DNA of 64,000 bases from Cinnamomum chago (GCA_038049695.1 CP142451.1:72353501-72417500), one strand, 5' to 3'; shown: positions 1-11,079, counted from the first letter of the stretch. A program made the numbers and translations. The notes: generated by a model not told the origin, from the sequence alone.

Positions 1-2
1 TC

Positions 3-1229
3 GGGGGGTCGCGTCGCGAGCCAGAGTCCCCGAGGCCGGAGAACACGACGGGCCTGAGGGAACTGCTCGACCACTACGTCAAACAAGAGGTCCAGGCCCG
101 GATGGTAGAGATTTGTTTCACCCGGGACCGATCGGAGGCCTGCGATGCAGAGGACCAGGGCATGTCCTCCTTCTCCCAGGAAATAAAGGACTTCTCTCTT
201 CCCGAGAAATTCAACGTTCCGAGGTTCGTCCTCTATGATGGGACCTCGGACCCAGAAGCGCACCTGCGTCATTTCACTCAACGGATGTCGGTTTGGAGGG
301 ACGTCGGCCACCTGAATTGCAGGGTTTTCTCCTCCAGTTTAGGCAACCTCCCGCTCCGATGGTTCTGCGCGCTCCCTGGAGGGTCGGTCTTAAGCTGGCG
401 GTAGCTCCGAAGCTCCTTCGTTGAGAAGTTTCAAGCGCATCGAGTCATCCCGAAGACGGGTGGCAACCTCATGGCGATCCGAATGAAGGACGATGAGAGC
501 ATCACTGCATTCGCCAGAAGATTCTGGACGATCTATAGCCAGATCACGGACGCCAAAGATGAAGTCGCGATTATGAGTTTTCGGCAGGCCTTGCTCCCAG
601 GCAATGAGCTCTACAGAGACCTGGTCCGAACCCCCGTGACCACGATGAAAGCGCTGATGGCCAAGGTGAATCAATACATTGAGCAGGAAGAGGACGAAGC
701 TCGAGGCAATGAGCGGTTTGGCCTCCCGCAAAAGGGCCAAACTCCCAGAGGAGAAGGGATGTTCCCCAAACAAAAGCCAGATAAGGAGAGGGCCACCACC
801 AGTACAACGACCTTCTCAACCTCCATCTCGGGCAGCAGCAAGATACCGAAGTTCAAGCCTGCCAAGCCGGTAGGAGATCCTTACAGGGCCGTCAATGTTG
901 TCTTCAAGGAGCCCATCTACAGACTCCTCGGCAAAATCAAAGTAGAACCTTATTTCCAGTGGCCGCAGCCGATGAGGGGCGACCTATCCACCCGAGACTG
1001 GAGCAAGAACTGCTCTTACCATAAGCAGCACGGACACATGACTGAAGACTGCATGTCCCTGAAATCCCACATCGAGAAGCTCATCAGGGACGGACACCTT
1101 CGGGAATACATCAAGGAAGGGGAGAGGATCAACCAAGCTCAGCAGTGCGCTCCACCCAGTGCGGATCAGGACAGCGACGAGTCGGCGGGTATCATCAAAC
1201 GTCATTCACCTGGCCCATTCTCCCAGTAG
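3..1229 (+). pseudogene. Gag of element A, one in-frame stop
   Basis: This is the retrotransposon capsid polyprotein region, reading in one frame from base 3. It includes the conserved stretch FSQEIKDFSLPEKFNVPRF, followed by YDGTSDPEAHLRHF and the FWTIYSQITDA block of plant Tat Gag. A TAG at 402-404 interrupts an otherwise open frame, where the expected residue is probably Gln. The same stop is present in copy D at 41012-41014. Near 1196 copy A has one extra A relative to D, which shifts the frame, so this frame ends at 1227-1229. A zinc-finger-like CSYHKQHGHMTEDC lies near the C-terminus. The true start is outside the window. Confidence 0.88.
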
Positions 1230-1649
1230 AGGAAGTTCCCAAGCTCGCTCAGAGGCCAGGAGGGCCTCCCATGGCAAACAAGTGATGTCGGCCGAGCTAG
1301 AGCCTGCACCAAAGAAAGCCAGGAAGGAAAAACCCAAGATCTGGTTCTCGGACGAGGACCTAGGGGGGCTCCAGCTCCCCCACAGCGACGCACTCATTCT
1401 CACCCTGCGGTTGAACAATTACACTGTGAAGCGCGTCCTCGTAGATCCAGGGAGTTCATCCGAGATCCTCTACTTCAGTTGTTTCAAGCAACTCGGCCTG
1501 ACCGAGTCCGATCTGCAGGAAGCCCCCGTCCCCTTAGTAGGCTTCAACGCCAACGCCAAGCCGGTGTATCCCAAGGGAAGGGTCTCGCTCGAGATCCGAA
1601 TAGGAGGAGCCATGAAGATGGCCGACTTTATGGTGGTGGACGCACCGTC
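1198..1649 (+). pseudogene. Gag C-terminus and protease of element A, 5' half
   Basis: After the frameshift the polyprotein continues in the next frame. It carries the retroviral aspartic-protease signature VDPGSSSEIL at about 1441-1470, with Asp as the catalytic residue, after a basic linker. The reading is cut at 1649/1650 by insertion of element B. The rest of the protease resumes at about 18349, where the homologous D sequence shows NVIMGRSWL. The bases just before the insertion are CCGTC. The matching target duplication on the right side has been deleted. Confidence 0.85.
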
Positions 1650-2000
1650 TGTGAGGCCCCACCCCTTGTGGGCCCTCTAATTGAATATTTGAATACTATT
1701 TAATATTAACTATTAGCTAATTATCCTAATTACGGGTTAGTGAGGGTAGTTTGATATTTTCTTAAGTTTTAGTTAGATTAGCTTAGTTGAGTTAGTAATT
1801 GAGTTAGTAAGGAGTTTTGTGTAATTTCTAGGGTTAATTAGTGAGGGGAGGCCCTAGCTAGGGATTAGAGTTAACTATAGGAGGGTATCTGTAAAACCTC
1901 TTCTAGAACCTTCCCACCTAAAGACCTATTTGCCCCCAACCCTAACCCTAATTCTATACAACCTCAAAGGGCATTTCAGTCCTTAGCCACCCCCAAACCC

Positions 2001-2008
2001 TATAAATC
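2001..2008 (+). promoter_or_regulatory. TATA box of element B LTR
   Basis: TATAAATC follows CCCAAACCC and precedes a pyrimidine-rich leader. It is preserved in the 3' LTR at 17871-17878. Position ~350 bp into the LTR is usual for a U3/R boundary. Activity is inferred. Confidence 0.6.
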
Positions 2009-2511
2009 TAGCACATTTCCCAAGGAAACCTAGCAACTATTCATCTCTTCCATTTCCCTCTCTCTCATTTCTCTTCTAGACTTAGGCTGGGACTGTTCTT
2101 GTGCTAGGAGAATACTTAGGAGCTGCAACTTCATCTTCTTCTTAGCTTGGATTGGTTTTCTTCTCTTCTCTCTCTACAACCTCTCATATCACAAAGGCAA
2201 GTGCAATATACCTTTAACATAGAATGTATGCTTATGTTTCATTGATTCTGTAATTTTTAGTTCAGTTATTATTCATGTGTTAGAACTACCTGGAGCTTAG
2301 TTTTGTTGGATGATGTGGCATTGATGGATGGGTTTCACCCCATTTGGAAGATCAATGGGCCATTTGGGGGTTTGATGGAGGTGCAGTGGAGTATTTCTAT
2401 GTTTTATGTTGGTTTAGTGATGTTTGGAAAAGATTAGAAGTGATTTGATGGAAAAACGGATTAAAAAGGGAAAAACCCTGAAAAACTGGGTTTCCCCAGT
2501 TCTGCGTGTGC

Positions 2512-2964
2512 CCGGTCGACCGGCCTGCAGCTCACTGAAACTGGGAGAAAACCAAGTCTCAGTTAATTTTCCTGCGGAAATGAGATTTCAGTGTACCAGG
2601 TCGACCGGGCCATGCCCAGGTCGACCGAGCACTCTGTTTTTGTAGGAAATAGCTGGGAGATGCATTTTTCCTCAGATCCAGACCTCCTGTGTGCCAGGTC
2701 GACCGAGCACACTGGAATTGCAGTAGAAATGGTTGGAAGCTGGGACATCACTCTTTCCAGGGTTTTTGGTGTATGCGGTCGACCACCCAGGCCGGGAGGT
2801 CTACCGAACACACTGGGAACCATTGAAACAAATTAAATCTTCCAGGAAGCCTGACCCAGTTTTTCCAGTGCACTCTGTCGACTGACCAGGCCAGGAGGTC
2901 GATCGAGCACACTGCACACCAGGTCGACCTGGGGGTCAACCCCCAGTGTGCCAGGTCGACCGAG
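2512..2964 (+). repeat. Cluster of GTCGAC-centred palindromes in element B LTR
   Basis: About nine copies of a variant of CCAGGTCGACCGAGCACACTG occur at irregular spacing, for example near 2512, 2596, 2616, 2695, 2776, 2898, 2921 and 2951. Several are perfect palindromes: CCGGTCGACCGG at 2512, and CCAGGTCGACCTGG near 2920. The truncated 3' LTR stops just before the equivalent point. Function is unknown. Confidence 0.85.
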
Positions 2965-4709
2965 CACACTGGGATCAGTGATTTTCCATTTTCAGTAGTT
3001 TGGAGTTGTGATCATTTGTGGGCCCCATTGACCATCCAAATGGACATTAATCGATGTGCCAAGCCCGAGTCAACGATGTGGCTCAACCTTGACTCGTGGG
3101 GACCACCAAGTAGGGTTTCGGTCGTTTAATCTAAGATGATTCGATCCATAAACGTTGTCAATGATGCCCGTAACCTCAGGAGCACCAAACACAGTATCCT
3201 TTGGCATCTGAGACTCCATTTAGGGATCGAATTACCTGAGATGGGCCTGGACCTGAATGTGGTCCATTACTTAGGTTGGACTGTTGTATTTCCCTATTGA
3301 TTCTCATATTGAAGTTCACACTTCACCTTGTTTATTATTGTCACTCTTAAATCCTTAGTATAGCTATAACTATTAATTAAATGGAAATGGATGACTTAAA
3401 CCTAGGATATCTTAGAGGTGACCCGAGGGTGTGAATGAGAGAACACTTACCCGTGTCTGGTGATAGGCGGGCCCTTGTTGGTCCTATGTATGGATATGTG
3501 TACCCTTAGATTGGAGATGTAGTTTATGTTGGGATTATAAATCCTTATGGATTAGAAGGAGCTGTTTATCAGTAGAAATGGGTATGATGCCTCGTTTGGA
3601 CTGTTTTAGACTAGGTCAGGTGTTGATGGGCCTTGGTATGGATCCAACGAGTGGGCTTGGACTTGGATTATAATCCATGGACTGATTTGTTGTATGAACC
3701 TCTTAGAGACTTGGTTAGGACCTTGTTCACACAAGGCAAAGCCTAGACAGACACAGACCCCTAGAGTTTCTTAAGTCGGCATAGACATTCACTCGGTTGA
3801 TTTAAGCTCAGCCTGTGGACTGATCATCCCCGGTAGGAGCTATTATGAGTGCTGAGGAGCTATCATGATGAGCTATGTGGTTAAGACGGACGGTGTGATG
3901 CCGAGTCCGGTCTTTGAGTGATGAGTGTATGAGATGGTTGAGTGATTTGCGGGTTTAGTAATCCCCAGCACTGGTGAGATTCCCAGCCGAAACTGTGTTC
4001 AGTATGGGAGGGGCGCGCCATAATATCCCGCGGTATCCAGCTCGTGTGAATGTGCCATTTTGTAATAGATTAGATGTTGTATATTTTATCCTGATTCTAT
4101 ATGTTATCTTGCTCAACTGCCTAGTACTTTTACCTTGTTATTCCTTAATTTATATACCTGTCTCTATTCCTTTGATATATATGTCCTATGTTACTTGTAT
4201 ACTGTGACTTGCCAGATCTTTAGATCTAACCCATCTTTGGTGCTTAGGCTTTGACCCAGAGTATGCGGAGGACGCGCTCGCGCTCGTAGAGGCGCCTGTC
4301 TTCAGAGATTACATGTGGGGCCCGGCCGACCCCGATGTCTAGCCGGAGGGTGGAGAGCCGTTACCAGGGCTTTGAGTGATATTTTTATCTTGGGCTTTTG
4401 AGCGAAATTTTGTAGTGAGCCGAGTAGTTATCAAGGATGTAATTAACTTTTATTGTCTTAACAACTGATACCTTTAAACTAGACTATAGTTCTGCTCACA
4501 TTTGATATATATTGATACTTGTTGCTTCCGCTTTACTTCTTATGCTTCCACAATTTAACCATTGATAGTATATTATTCAAAAGTTTTAAATTGGACCTCA
4601 CTGCGGACCTACGATCTTGGAAGTTCTCGGATTTTCCGGGAAGTAGCACGCCAACTTCGGGTATTCCGAAGACTTTGTCGGTATCCGGAATTGGGGCATT
4701 ACATTTTTA

Positions 4710-4721
4710 TGGTATCAGAGC
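4710..4721 (+). other. Primer binding site of element B (tRNA-Met type)
   Basis: TGGTATCAGAGC lies six bases downstream of the LTR end. It is the usual plant retrotransposon match to the 3' end of methionine tRNA. Confidence 0.9.
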
Positions 4722-4872
4722 TAAGCTGGTCTCTAGGAAATAAAACACACTAGAAACCTTAGGATGTAGTGAGGATTTCTGTGTTGGGATACGTGTGAGG
4801 ACGATGGATTGGGTAGAATCAGTGTAGACCTAAGCGTTAGACTTAAACTGACACAATTCCTTTTCATGATAG

Positions 4873-6175
4873 ATGTCTGGAGGCGAGGCACCCCTTGAGG
4901 CGATAGCGATCGGCGACCAGTCCGTCCACGAGCGTCACTTTGAGAGGTTTCTTCAGGCTTTCCTTGCTGCTCAGGAGGCCCAGGTGACTGCCCATCAGCA
5001 ACAGACAGAGGACTTTACGCAGTTTCAGGCACATGTCCTAGACGTGATCAATAGGGTGGCTCAGCCCGGTTTCGCAGCAGCACTTGTTCGGGATGCAGAC
5101 TCGAACGTTATCTTCGAGAAGTTCCTCAAGAAGGAACCACCAGAGTTCACGGGCGCATTAGTGGCTGACGACTGGATTGTGCGGATGGAGAAGATTTTTA
5201 GAGTCTTCGAGTGCACCGGCCAGCAGAGGGTGCAACTAGCTGCCTATATGTTTAGAGGAGTCGCTGAGGATTGGTGGAGGACTATTCAGCGTCATTACGA
5301 GGCGATCGGGGACGAGATTGCTTGGACGGCTTTCAAGGCAGATTTCCTCCGGAAGTTCATCCCATCGCATGTTAGAGACCGCAAGCTACGGGAGTTCCAG
5401 GCACTGGTGCGGGGCAGTATGACTGTCTACCAGTACGAGGTCCGCTTCACCCAGCTTTCTCTCTTCGCAGAGGCTCTAGTCACGCCTGAGTCGGAGAGGA
5501 TCCGGCGGTTCGTTGAGGGACTGAGGGATGATATCCAGCTGAACATGTCCTGTATCGAGATTCACACCTATGAGGAGGCTTTGAGGAGAGCCTACTGGGC
5601 AGAAGTCAGCGGATAGAGACTGGACAGCAGCAGAGACGGATCCGAGCCGCTCTGGCCAGACCACAGCCCGTGCCCCTACGACAGCAACAGCCATTCCAGA
5701 GGCAGAGGCCGGCAGGTCAGGCAGGGCAGTATCAGCATCAGCAGCAGCGTGGGCCCAGAGTGTACTACTATTGTTGAGAGTCAAGGCACATCTCCAGATT
5801 TTTTCCACTCCGAGGAGGGCAGCCTCAGATGCTTCAGCTTCCAGTACCTCCTAGAGCTCCAGTTCCCGCTCCACCTGTTAAACGGATTGCTCCGGCACCC
5901 CAGCCACCACAGCAGCAGTACCGTGCTCAGCAGCAGCAGGTACGTGGACCCCAGCAGCCTAGAGGGCAGCCTTACCAGCGAAGACGACACCGGAGACCCC
6001 ATGGCCAGCAGCACCAGCAGCAGAGACCCCAGGCTGTGGGTCGAGCTTTCGCGCTCACTCACGAGGACGCAGAGGCCACATGCAACGTGGTGGAAGGTAC
6101 TCTTTCTATCAGTGATCATCTTGTTAGAGTATTGCTTGATCCGAGAGCGACACATTTGTATGTGTCGTCAGCTTT
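4873..6175 (+). pseudogene. Gag and start of protease of element B, degraded
   Basis: The first 247 codons (4873-5616) are an intact Tekay-type Gag: a Gln-rich N-terminus, then FLKKEPPEFTGA, an AEDWWR core and a REFQALVRGSMTVYQYEVRF segment. A frameshift/stop at 5614-5616 ends the frame. Further on, the zinc-knuckle region near 5760-5810 reads YYC-stop-ESRHISRFFP, so its Cys/His ligands are lost. The protease start is readable at about 6020-6175 with VLLDPRATHLYVSSAF. The expected D-[ST]-G triad is DPR here, so the protease would be inactive. Element C interrupts the gene after SSAF, and it resumes at 14184. Confidence 0.85.
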
Positions 6176-7866
6176 TGAAAGTCCACGGGATCCTAACCCT
6201 AGAGGGGGGGGTGAATAGGGTGTCCTATAAAAATGACCAATTAAAACCAATTTTGATTAATTAAAGAAAACTAGTCATATAACATGATTTACCAGACAAG
6301 ATGCGGAAGCTAAGAAAACAAGCACCACAAGCAAACACCACAACTCCAAGGTTTATAGTGGTTCGGCCTCAATGCCTACATCCACTACCGGCTTGTGATC
6401 CCGGATTTCCACTATTTATGCTTTTTCAAAGGCTAAGCAATAACCTATACAATGTTGTTTTTCTAAGGCTCAACAACAACCTTTACAAGTTGCTTTTCGA
6501 GGCTAAGCAAAAACCTTTACAAGTTGCTTTTCAAGGCTAAGCAAAAACCTTTACAAGTTGCTTTTCAAGGCTAAGCAAAAACCTTTACAAGTTGGATTTT
6601 CTCTAAGAAGGTGTCTCTTCAAGAACACTCTAAGAGATACAATTTTAGCTCAAATGAAATGCCTCTAAATAGGCTAATGTGAAAGTGCAATTCAAATAAC
6701 AAACATACACTAAAACAAACTAAGGTGTGTGTGAACAAGTGTATGCAAGTTGTACTTCAATCAATTTCAAAGGTGAAGCTCTTAATTGTATGCTTGATGC
6801 AATTTAAAATCAAAGCTTGGAAATAGATGATTGAAGATAAAACTAATCACATAAAAGATTCAAACAACTTTGAGGAATTAAGATGACAAGTTGTATGAAA
6901 GTTAAAATCTAAGAATGCATGTGATTTAGTTAAGATAGTTTGCAAACCCATCTAATTTACCAAGGGTGCTTTTGAGTTTGCTAAACATCTCTTTTTAAGC
7001 TAGAAATCATGCATAGAAGGTAATACAAAGATTTGTGCATGCATTGATTTCAATCTTAATGAAAATCAAAATGAAAAGAATGAAATACCTTTTTAAAACT
7101 CTAACATTTGATTTCCAAATAAGCTTCTAGCCTTCTCAAGTTAATCTCCTTTCTTTTTCTTCAATCTCCTCTCAAAAGTTCATTTTTCAAGCCCCTAAAA
7201 GAATGGGAAAAGAAAGGTTTTTAAACAAGAAAAGTGTCTAACGGCTAGTTTACCCGGTTAACCCCATAGCAGGCCGGTTAACCGGGCAAACTCAACGGTC
7301 ATAAAAAGAGCCGTTGAGATTTTGGGTCATTCTGCACTGTGGCCGGTTAACCGGCCTACCATGGCCGGTTGACCGGCTACACTGCCAGAGAACCCTTTTT
7401 GGCCAAAAATCCTGCACAATGCATATTTGAAGATTTCCCTTGGAAGAGATCTTTGGACCTGAAAGACAAGCTTAAAAACATGTTTTATGATATTCTAAGA
7501 TATTAAAAACATGAGACACCCAAGGTCTAAAAAGATTCAAAATGTTTAAGACCAAAGGTTAGCTTGAATTCTAAAAACTCCTTTTTCAAAAACAATGCAT
7601 ACAAATGTGATAATGAAGAGATGAATGCATGCAAAGATCAAACCTAATTTGTCAAGATGATTTTCCAAGTAAGACACAAGGAAATAGGTTCTCAAAGGAG
7701 TTTGGGTTCTAAATCATGCATGAAGTAAATTCATTTCAAAAGCATGTGTATATGCATGAGAGAAATCAAGATCCAAGAAGTCTACATTTAAGAGCTCAAG
7801 TGTGTGATCATGTCAAGGTGAAAGTGTGTGCATCCATCAACCATTGCAACACTCAAGGGCCTAACA
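6176..7866 (-). repeat. 3' LTR of element C
   Basis: 1691 bp. On the minus strand it starts TGTTAGGCCCTTGAG and ends GGACTTTCA. It carries three copies of a ~34-bp unit (AAGGCTAAGCAAAAACC type, about 6490-6595) where the 5' LTR has one, and lacks an 11-bp stretch. These account for the 57-bp length difference. GGTTAACC-centred palindromes lie at 7253-7377. Confidence 0.93.
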
Positions 7867-7877
7867 ATCTCCCCCTT
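7867..7877 (-). other. Polypurine tract of element C
   Basis: On the minus strand AAAGGGGGAGAT abuts the 3' LTR start. Its position and strand fix the orientation of the element. Confidence 0.85.
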
Positions 7878-8003
7878 TGCAATTTGATGGCAACTCCTAT
7901 GATCTCACACTCAATGGACTCTGGATCTTCTAGAAGTCTCTGACTTTGAAATCTCTTGAATAAATCTGATTTTGACGAAAGCTTGTGACAATATTCAAGC
8001 AGA

Positions 8004-8215
8004 TTTCTCCCCCTTGGTTAGAGCTCTCCTTTGCTCTTGAAACCAAGGTCTTGTCATCCCGTTCTTCAGATCTTCTATGCTTTTCTCTCCCCCTGAGACA
8101 ATGCAAGGATCTGAGAGAACTCTGTTCTTTATCTTCATTTCGTAGAGGATCTTGATCTCTTGATCTCTTTCTCCCCCTGAGTCTTGAGAGATCTATACTA
8201 TTTCTCCCCATTTGC
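8004..8215 (-). repeat. Repeated polypurine-tract-like motifs in element C
   Basis: Minus-strand GGGGGAGA-type tracts recur near 8004-8017, 8085-8097 and 8167-8180, with a weaker GGGGAGAAA at 8201-8210. Multiple tracts upstream of the 3' LTR are known from Sireviruses. The stretch 7878-8650 has no other supported gene. Confidence 0.65.
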
Positions 8216-8650
8216 CAAATAATTGCAAAGGAACCTGTATACATGAGCAAACATATACCTTTTAGTAGCACCTGTTAAAAAGAATACAATGGAAGTGCGA
8301 AACAGGCAATCATGTATATAGACTTGTGTAATCATGTTTGAATGAAGCAATGAAAACAGATATAAATTGATTTGATCATATTGTACTCCAAAACAACACA
8401 ACACAACCATCAGGGAGATACATCATGGAGAAAACCAAGATTAAATAAACTTTGTACTTTCATTGATTTAACTTTAAAGTTTAATACAAGTTCATTAAGT
8501 ACATGACCATTTACAAAAAAATACCAAAAGATGGTCAGTACGCAAAACAATGAGTTAGATGATAGAAAAGAAATACAACATGAAATGTCACTCTATCACT
8601 ACCCACAATATCAAAACCCCAAATCAAAAAGAAAAACACTCCTAAAAGAT

Positions 8651-9856
8651 CTAAGAAGAATCTGGAGGAGAGGGGGTCATGACATCATCATGTCGCCTGC
8701 AGCTCTTGGCGACGCTGGTCATAAACTTCAAGGCCTTTTTCATAAACCCTGAAGACTCTTGTCGATACTCAAGAAACTCTGTCCTCAAGGTAGTAACCTC
8801 GGTCCTCACGGTGGAAACCTCCTGCTCTACGGAAGACAAACGCCCCTCTAGAGATGTCAAGCGAGCACGAACAGATGGTCGAGGAGGTGGCTGAGGCTTA
8901 TCTGGCTGAGGCTGTTGCTGATCTCCAACCGGTGAATCTGCAGCCTCAAGCTCTGCGTCTCCTTCTGCAACTGGATTGGCCCGAGAAGGGGCCTGTGAAG
9001 GAGGAGGGGGAAGCTTCATCAAGTTGATATTGGTCTTGTTGAAGACTGTTGTGCGCTCGGGTCTCTCTGTTTCAGGAGGAGTCACACCAAGAAAGCGGGC
9101 AATCTGAGTGATAAGAAAGCCGAAAGGAGCAGCACAGGGCTGACTACCAGAGATCACACGAATGATATGTCGCATGATAATGGAGGGAAGGCACATGGGC
9201 ACCCTTGTGATCACATTGTGCAAAAGATTGACCATGTAGGGTGTGACTTCAGTCCTATTCCCTTTCCTAGGATAAATTGAGTAAGTGAAAATGTTATGAA
9301 TAATCCTAAGAGAGGGGACCATGAAAGAAGCTGGAAGATAGTTCTTGACCGACCACTCAGCAGGATAGCCACAGATGGAAGTGGTGACAGACTCTCTCAC
9401 ATCTAGAGGAAGAACATCTGAAACTATCTTGGGTCCATTAGACATAGGAATCCCCAAGATGGAAGAGATCGTGGAAACGGTCACTGTCTCCTCACCATGT
9501 ACGAATCGAATGGTGAAAGAATCTTCAGATACGGCTCTAATGGATTCGTATAAGCCATAAACAGAGGAAGCATAGGTCTTGCCACTCCAAGTGAGAATCC
9601 TTTCCCAGCCTATAGCTTCTAAAATGGGAGAAATTTGGTAGTCAACTAGGTCCTCTAAGACACAGAATTTTTCAACAATGATCCCTTTACTCCTAAATGA
9701 TTTCACAGGTGTAAAAGGAGAACGAAGGGGGTTGAAAAGAATTTCACGAGGAGGGATTGGTTCTGGAGAAGAGGAGGAAGATCTACGGGAAGTGGAAGCT
9801 TGGTAGGTTTTGGATTTCTTGAGGGGCCTCCTAGCAGTTTGCTTGGTCCTAGCCAT
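8651..9856 (-). CDS. Histone-H3-tailed retrotransposon protein (plant transposon-protein domain, coiled coil)
   Basis: 401 codons. I chose the Met at 9856 because it is the first ATG in the frame; the open sequence upstream has none, and GC follows the ATG. Met is followed by Ala, so Met would normally be removed. That exposes ARTKQTAR, identical to histone H3 residues 1-8 including Lys4, then Arg-Pro instead of Lys9-Ser10. A basic, Ser-rich stretch to about residue 35 resembles a flexible tail. Residues ~55-250 resemble the plant 'putative transposon protein' domain common in retrotransposon ORFs (FVHGEETVTVSTISSILGIP). A Pro/Gln-rich linker and a heptad-like coiled coil (LEGRLSSVEQEVSTVRTEV, ~335-370) follow. 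It lies downstream of the Gag-like ORF, where Sireviruses have an env-like gene. Function is unknown; binding to H3K4 readers or writers is inference. Confidence 0.85.
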   Translation of the reverse strand: MARTKQTARRPLKKSKTYQASTSRRSSSSSPEPIPPREILFNPLRSPFTPVKSFRSKGIIVEKFCVLEDLVDYQISPILEAIGWERILTWSGKTYASSVYGLYESIRAVSEDSFTIRFVHGEETVTVSTISSILGIPMSNGPKIVSDVLPLDVRESVTTSICGYPAEWSVKNYLPASFMVPSLRIIHNIFTYSIYPRKGNRTEVTPYMVNLLHNVITRVPMCLPSIIMRHIIRVISGSQPCAAPFGFLITQIARFLGVTPPETERPERTTVFNKTNINLMKLPPPPSQAPSRANPVAEGDAELEAADSPVGDQQQPQPDKPQPPPRPSVRARLTSLEGRLSSVEQEVSTVRTEVTTLRTEFLEYRQESSGFMKKALKFMTSVAKSCRRHDDVMTPSPPDSS

Positions 9857-10548
9857 TTGCAAATAGAAGGTAAAAGATAGCAGGAAAAGGGACCAAGGAA
9901 GAAAAGGCAAAACAGCCCACTTGACAGCCTGTAAACAGTGTGAAAACACACTAAAAACAGTCACAAGAGGAAGAGAGTAGAAGGCTGAAATGGATAGGGA
10001 ATACTGCCAGAGGATGCGGTCTTTCTGAGCACAAGAGGTTACTGCTGCAGAGTCCAACCAGAGACTGAGTTTGAGTGAAAAAACTGGTTCAGACAAATTT
10101 ACAAACAGTTGGTGTGCAATGGAGAGAGCTGGCTGCAACACAACATAAGGCAGCAGGAGGAAATGCCCAAACGGCTACACAAGATACACAGAGAAGAAGG
10201 AAACCATAAAACAAAGAGAAAAGAAAACAAAAACCACACAAAACAGCAACAAAGAAACCACGGAATGGAGAAGCAGCAGGCGGCAGGGAGCACAGAGGCA
10301 GAGATGGAATGGGCGTCAGCGCAGACGAGGTGGAGAAGATGAACACGAGAGAGAGAGAAAAACGAAACCGAGAGAAGAAGGGAATGGAAGAACGAGGAAG
10401 AAGGAACGAGGAAGAAAAGAAGAGCAGGAGAAGAGCAGCAAGCAGGAGAGTCTCAGTCGGTTGGCAGAGAAAAGAAAAAAAAAAAAAAAACTGTTCTGAT
10501 GAAACAGAACAAAATGGCACACAGTCGTTTAAGTGACTGTCGAGCAGG

Positions 10549-10585
10549 GCCGGTTAACCGGTCCACTAAGGCCGGTTGACCGGGC
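10549..10585 (-). repeat. GGTTAACC-type palindromes upstream of the H3-tailed ORF
   Basis: GCCGGTTAACCGGTC and GCCGGTTGACCGGGC repeat the motif of the element C LTR inside its internal region, about 0.7 kb upstream of the H3-tailed ORF. The surrounding 9857-11079 interval is A/G-rich on the plus strand, contains a run of 18 A at about 10467-10485, and shows no other supported gene. Confidence 0.75.
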
Positions 10586-11079
10586 AGACTGAGTCAGTTG
10601 AGAAAACTGACCAGTCCAGGAGGGAAAAACAGGGGATAAGAAATGTTCAATCTGAAACACTAAACCCTGATTCCCAACAATCATACAAGGTTAAAAACTT
10701 TTAGAAAAGACATTTTCAAAAATCAATTCTAAAATATTTCCTTTGAAATTAAGAAAATTTGTATGATTAAGCTAGTTTTTCAAAACCATTTAAATTTGAC
10801 ACAATCAATAGTTTGACTAAGAAATCACTCAAGAAAAAACATTTTGAAAAACAAATCAATTGAATTAGAAGATACAACAAATTAAGGCTTTTTCAACTCA
10901 ATTGATCATAAATCATGCATATAATCAAATAGCTCCATTATAAAATCACAATGCACAATCATCAAACAAAACTCAATAACATGAGTCTAAAAACCTAAAG
11001 AAATACTAAGAGAGTAGAACCAAGACCAACTAAGCATATGACTATGAGAAAAAGGTTGGTCTCATCTATCTAAGTAACC

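Larger units (their letters stand above)
1650..4703 (+). repeat. 5' LTR of element B
   Basis: The LTR starts TGTGAGGCCCCACC and ends GGGGCATTACA. Its first ~0.8 kb recurs at 17521-18316 with a scatter of substitutions. A TATA box, telomere-like CCCTAACCCTAA, CT-rich stretches and a cluster of GTCGAC-centred palindromes lie within it. The end is set by the CA just upstream of the primer binding site. Confidence 0.92.

Noticed and set aside
2512-2964. CRISPR-like array in the B LTR
   Set aside because: Plant nuclear context, irregular spacing and variable palindromes inside an LTR. No Cas genes.
4710-4721. A tRNA gene
   Set aside because: Only the 12-base primer-binding match is present, with no cloverleaf. 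I found no tRNA or rRNA genes elsewhere by eye.
8651-9856. A genuine histone H3 gene or H3 pseudogene
   Set aside because: Only the first eight to nine residues match. The rest is a transposon-type domain and coiled coil inside a bounded LTR element.
10089-10141. Upstream start for the H3-tailed ORF, adding ~95 residues
   Set aside because: The extension begins at a GTG and has no ATG. Its hydrophobic composition looks like translated leader.
10089-10520. Hydrophobic/Cys-rich ORFs on the minus strand and Lys/Arg-rich ORFs on the plus strand
   Set aside because: Low-complexity A/G-rich leader of element C; no domain, and the frames lie opposite each other.
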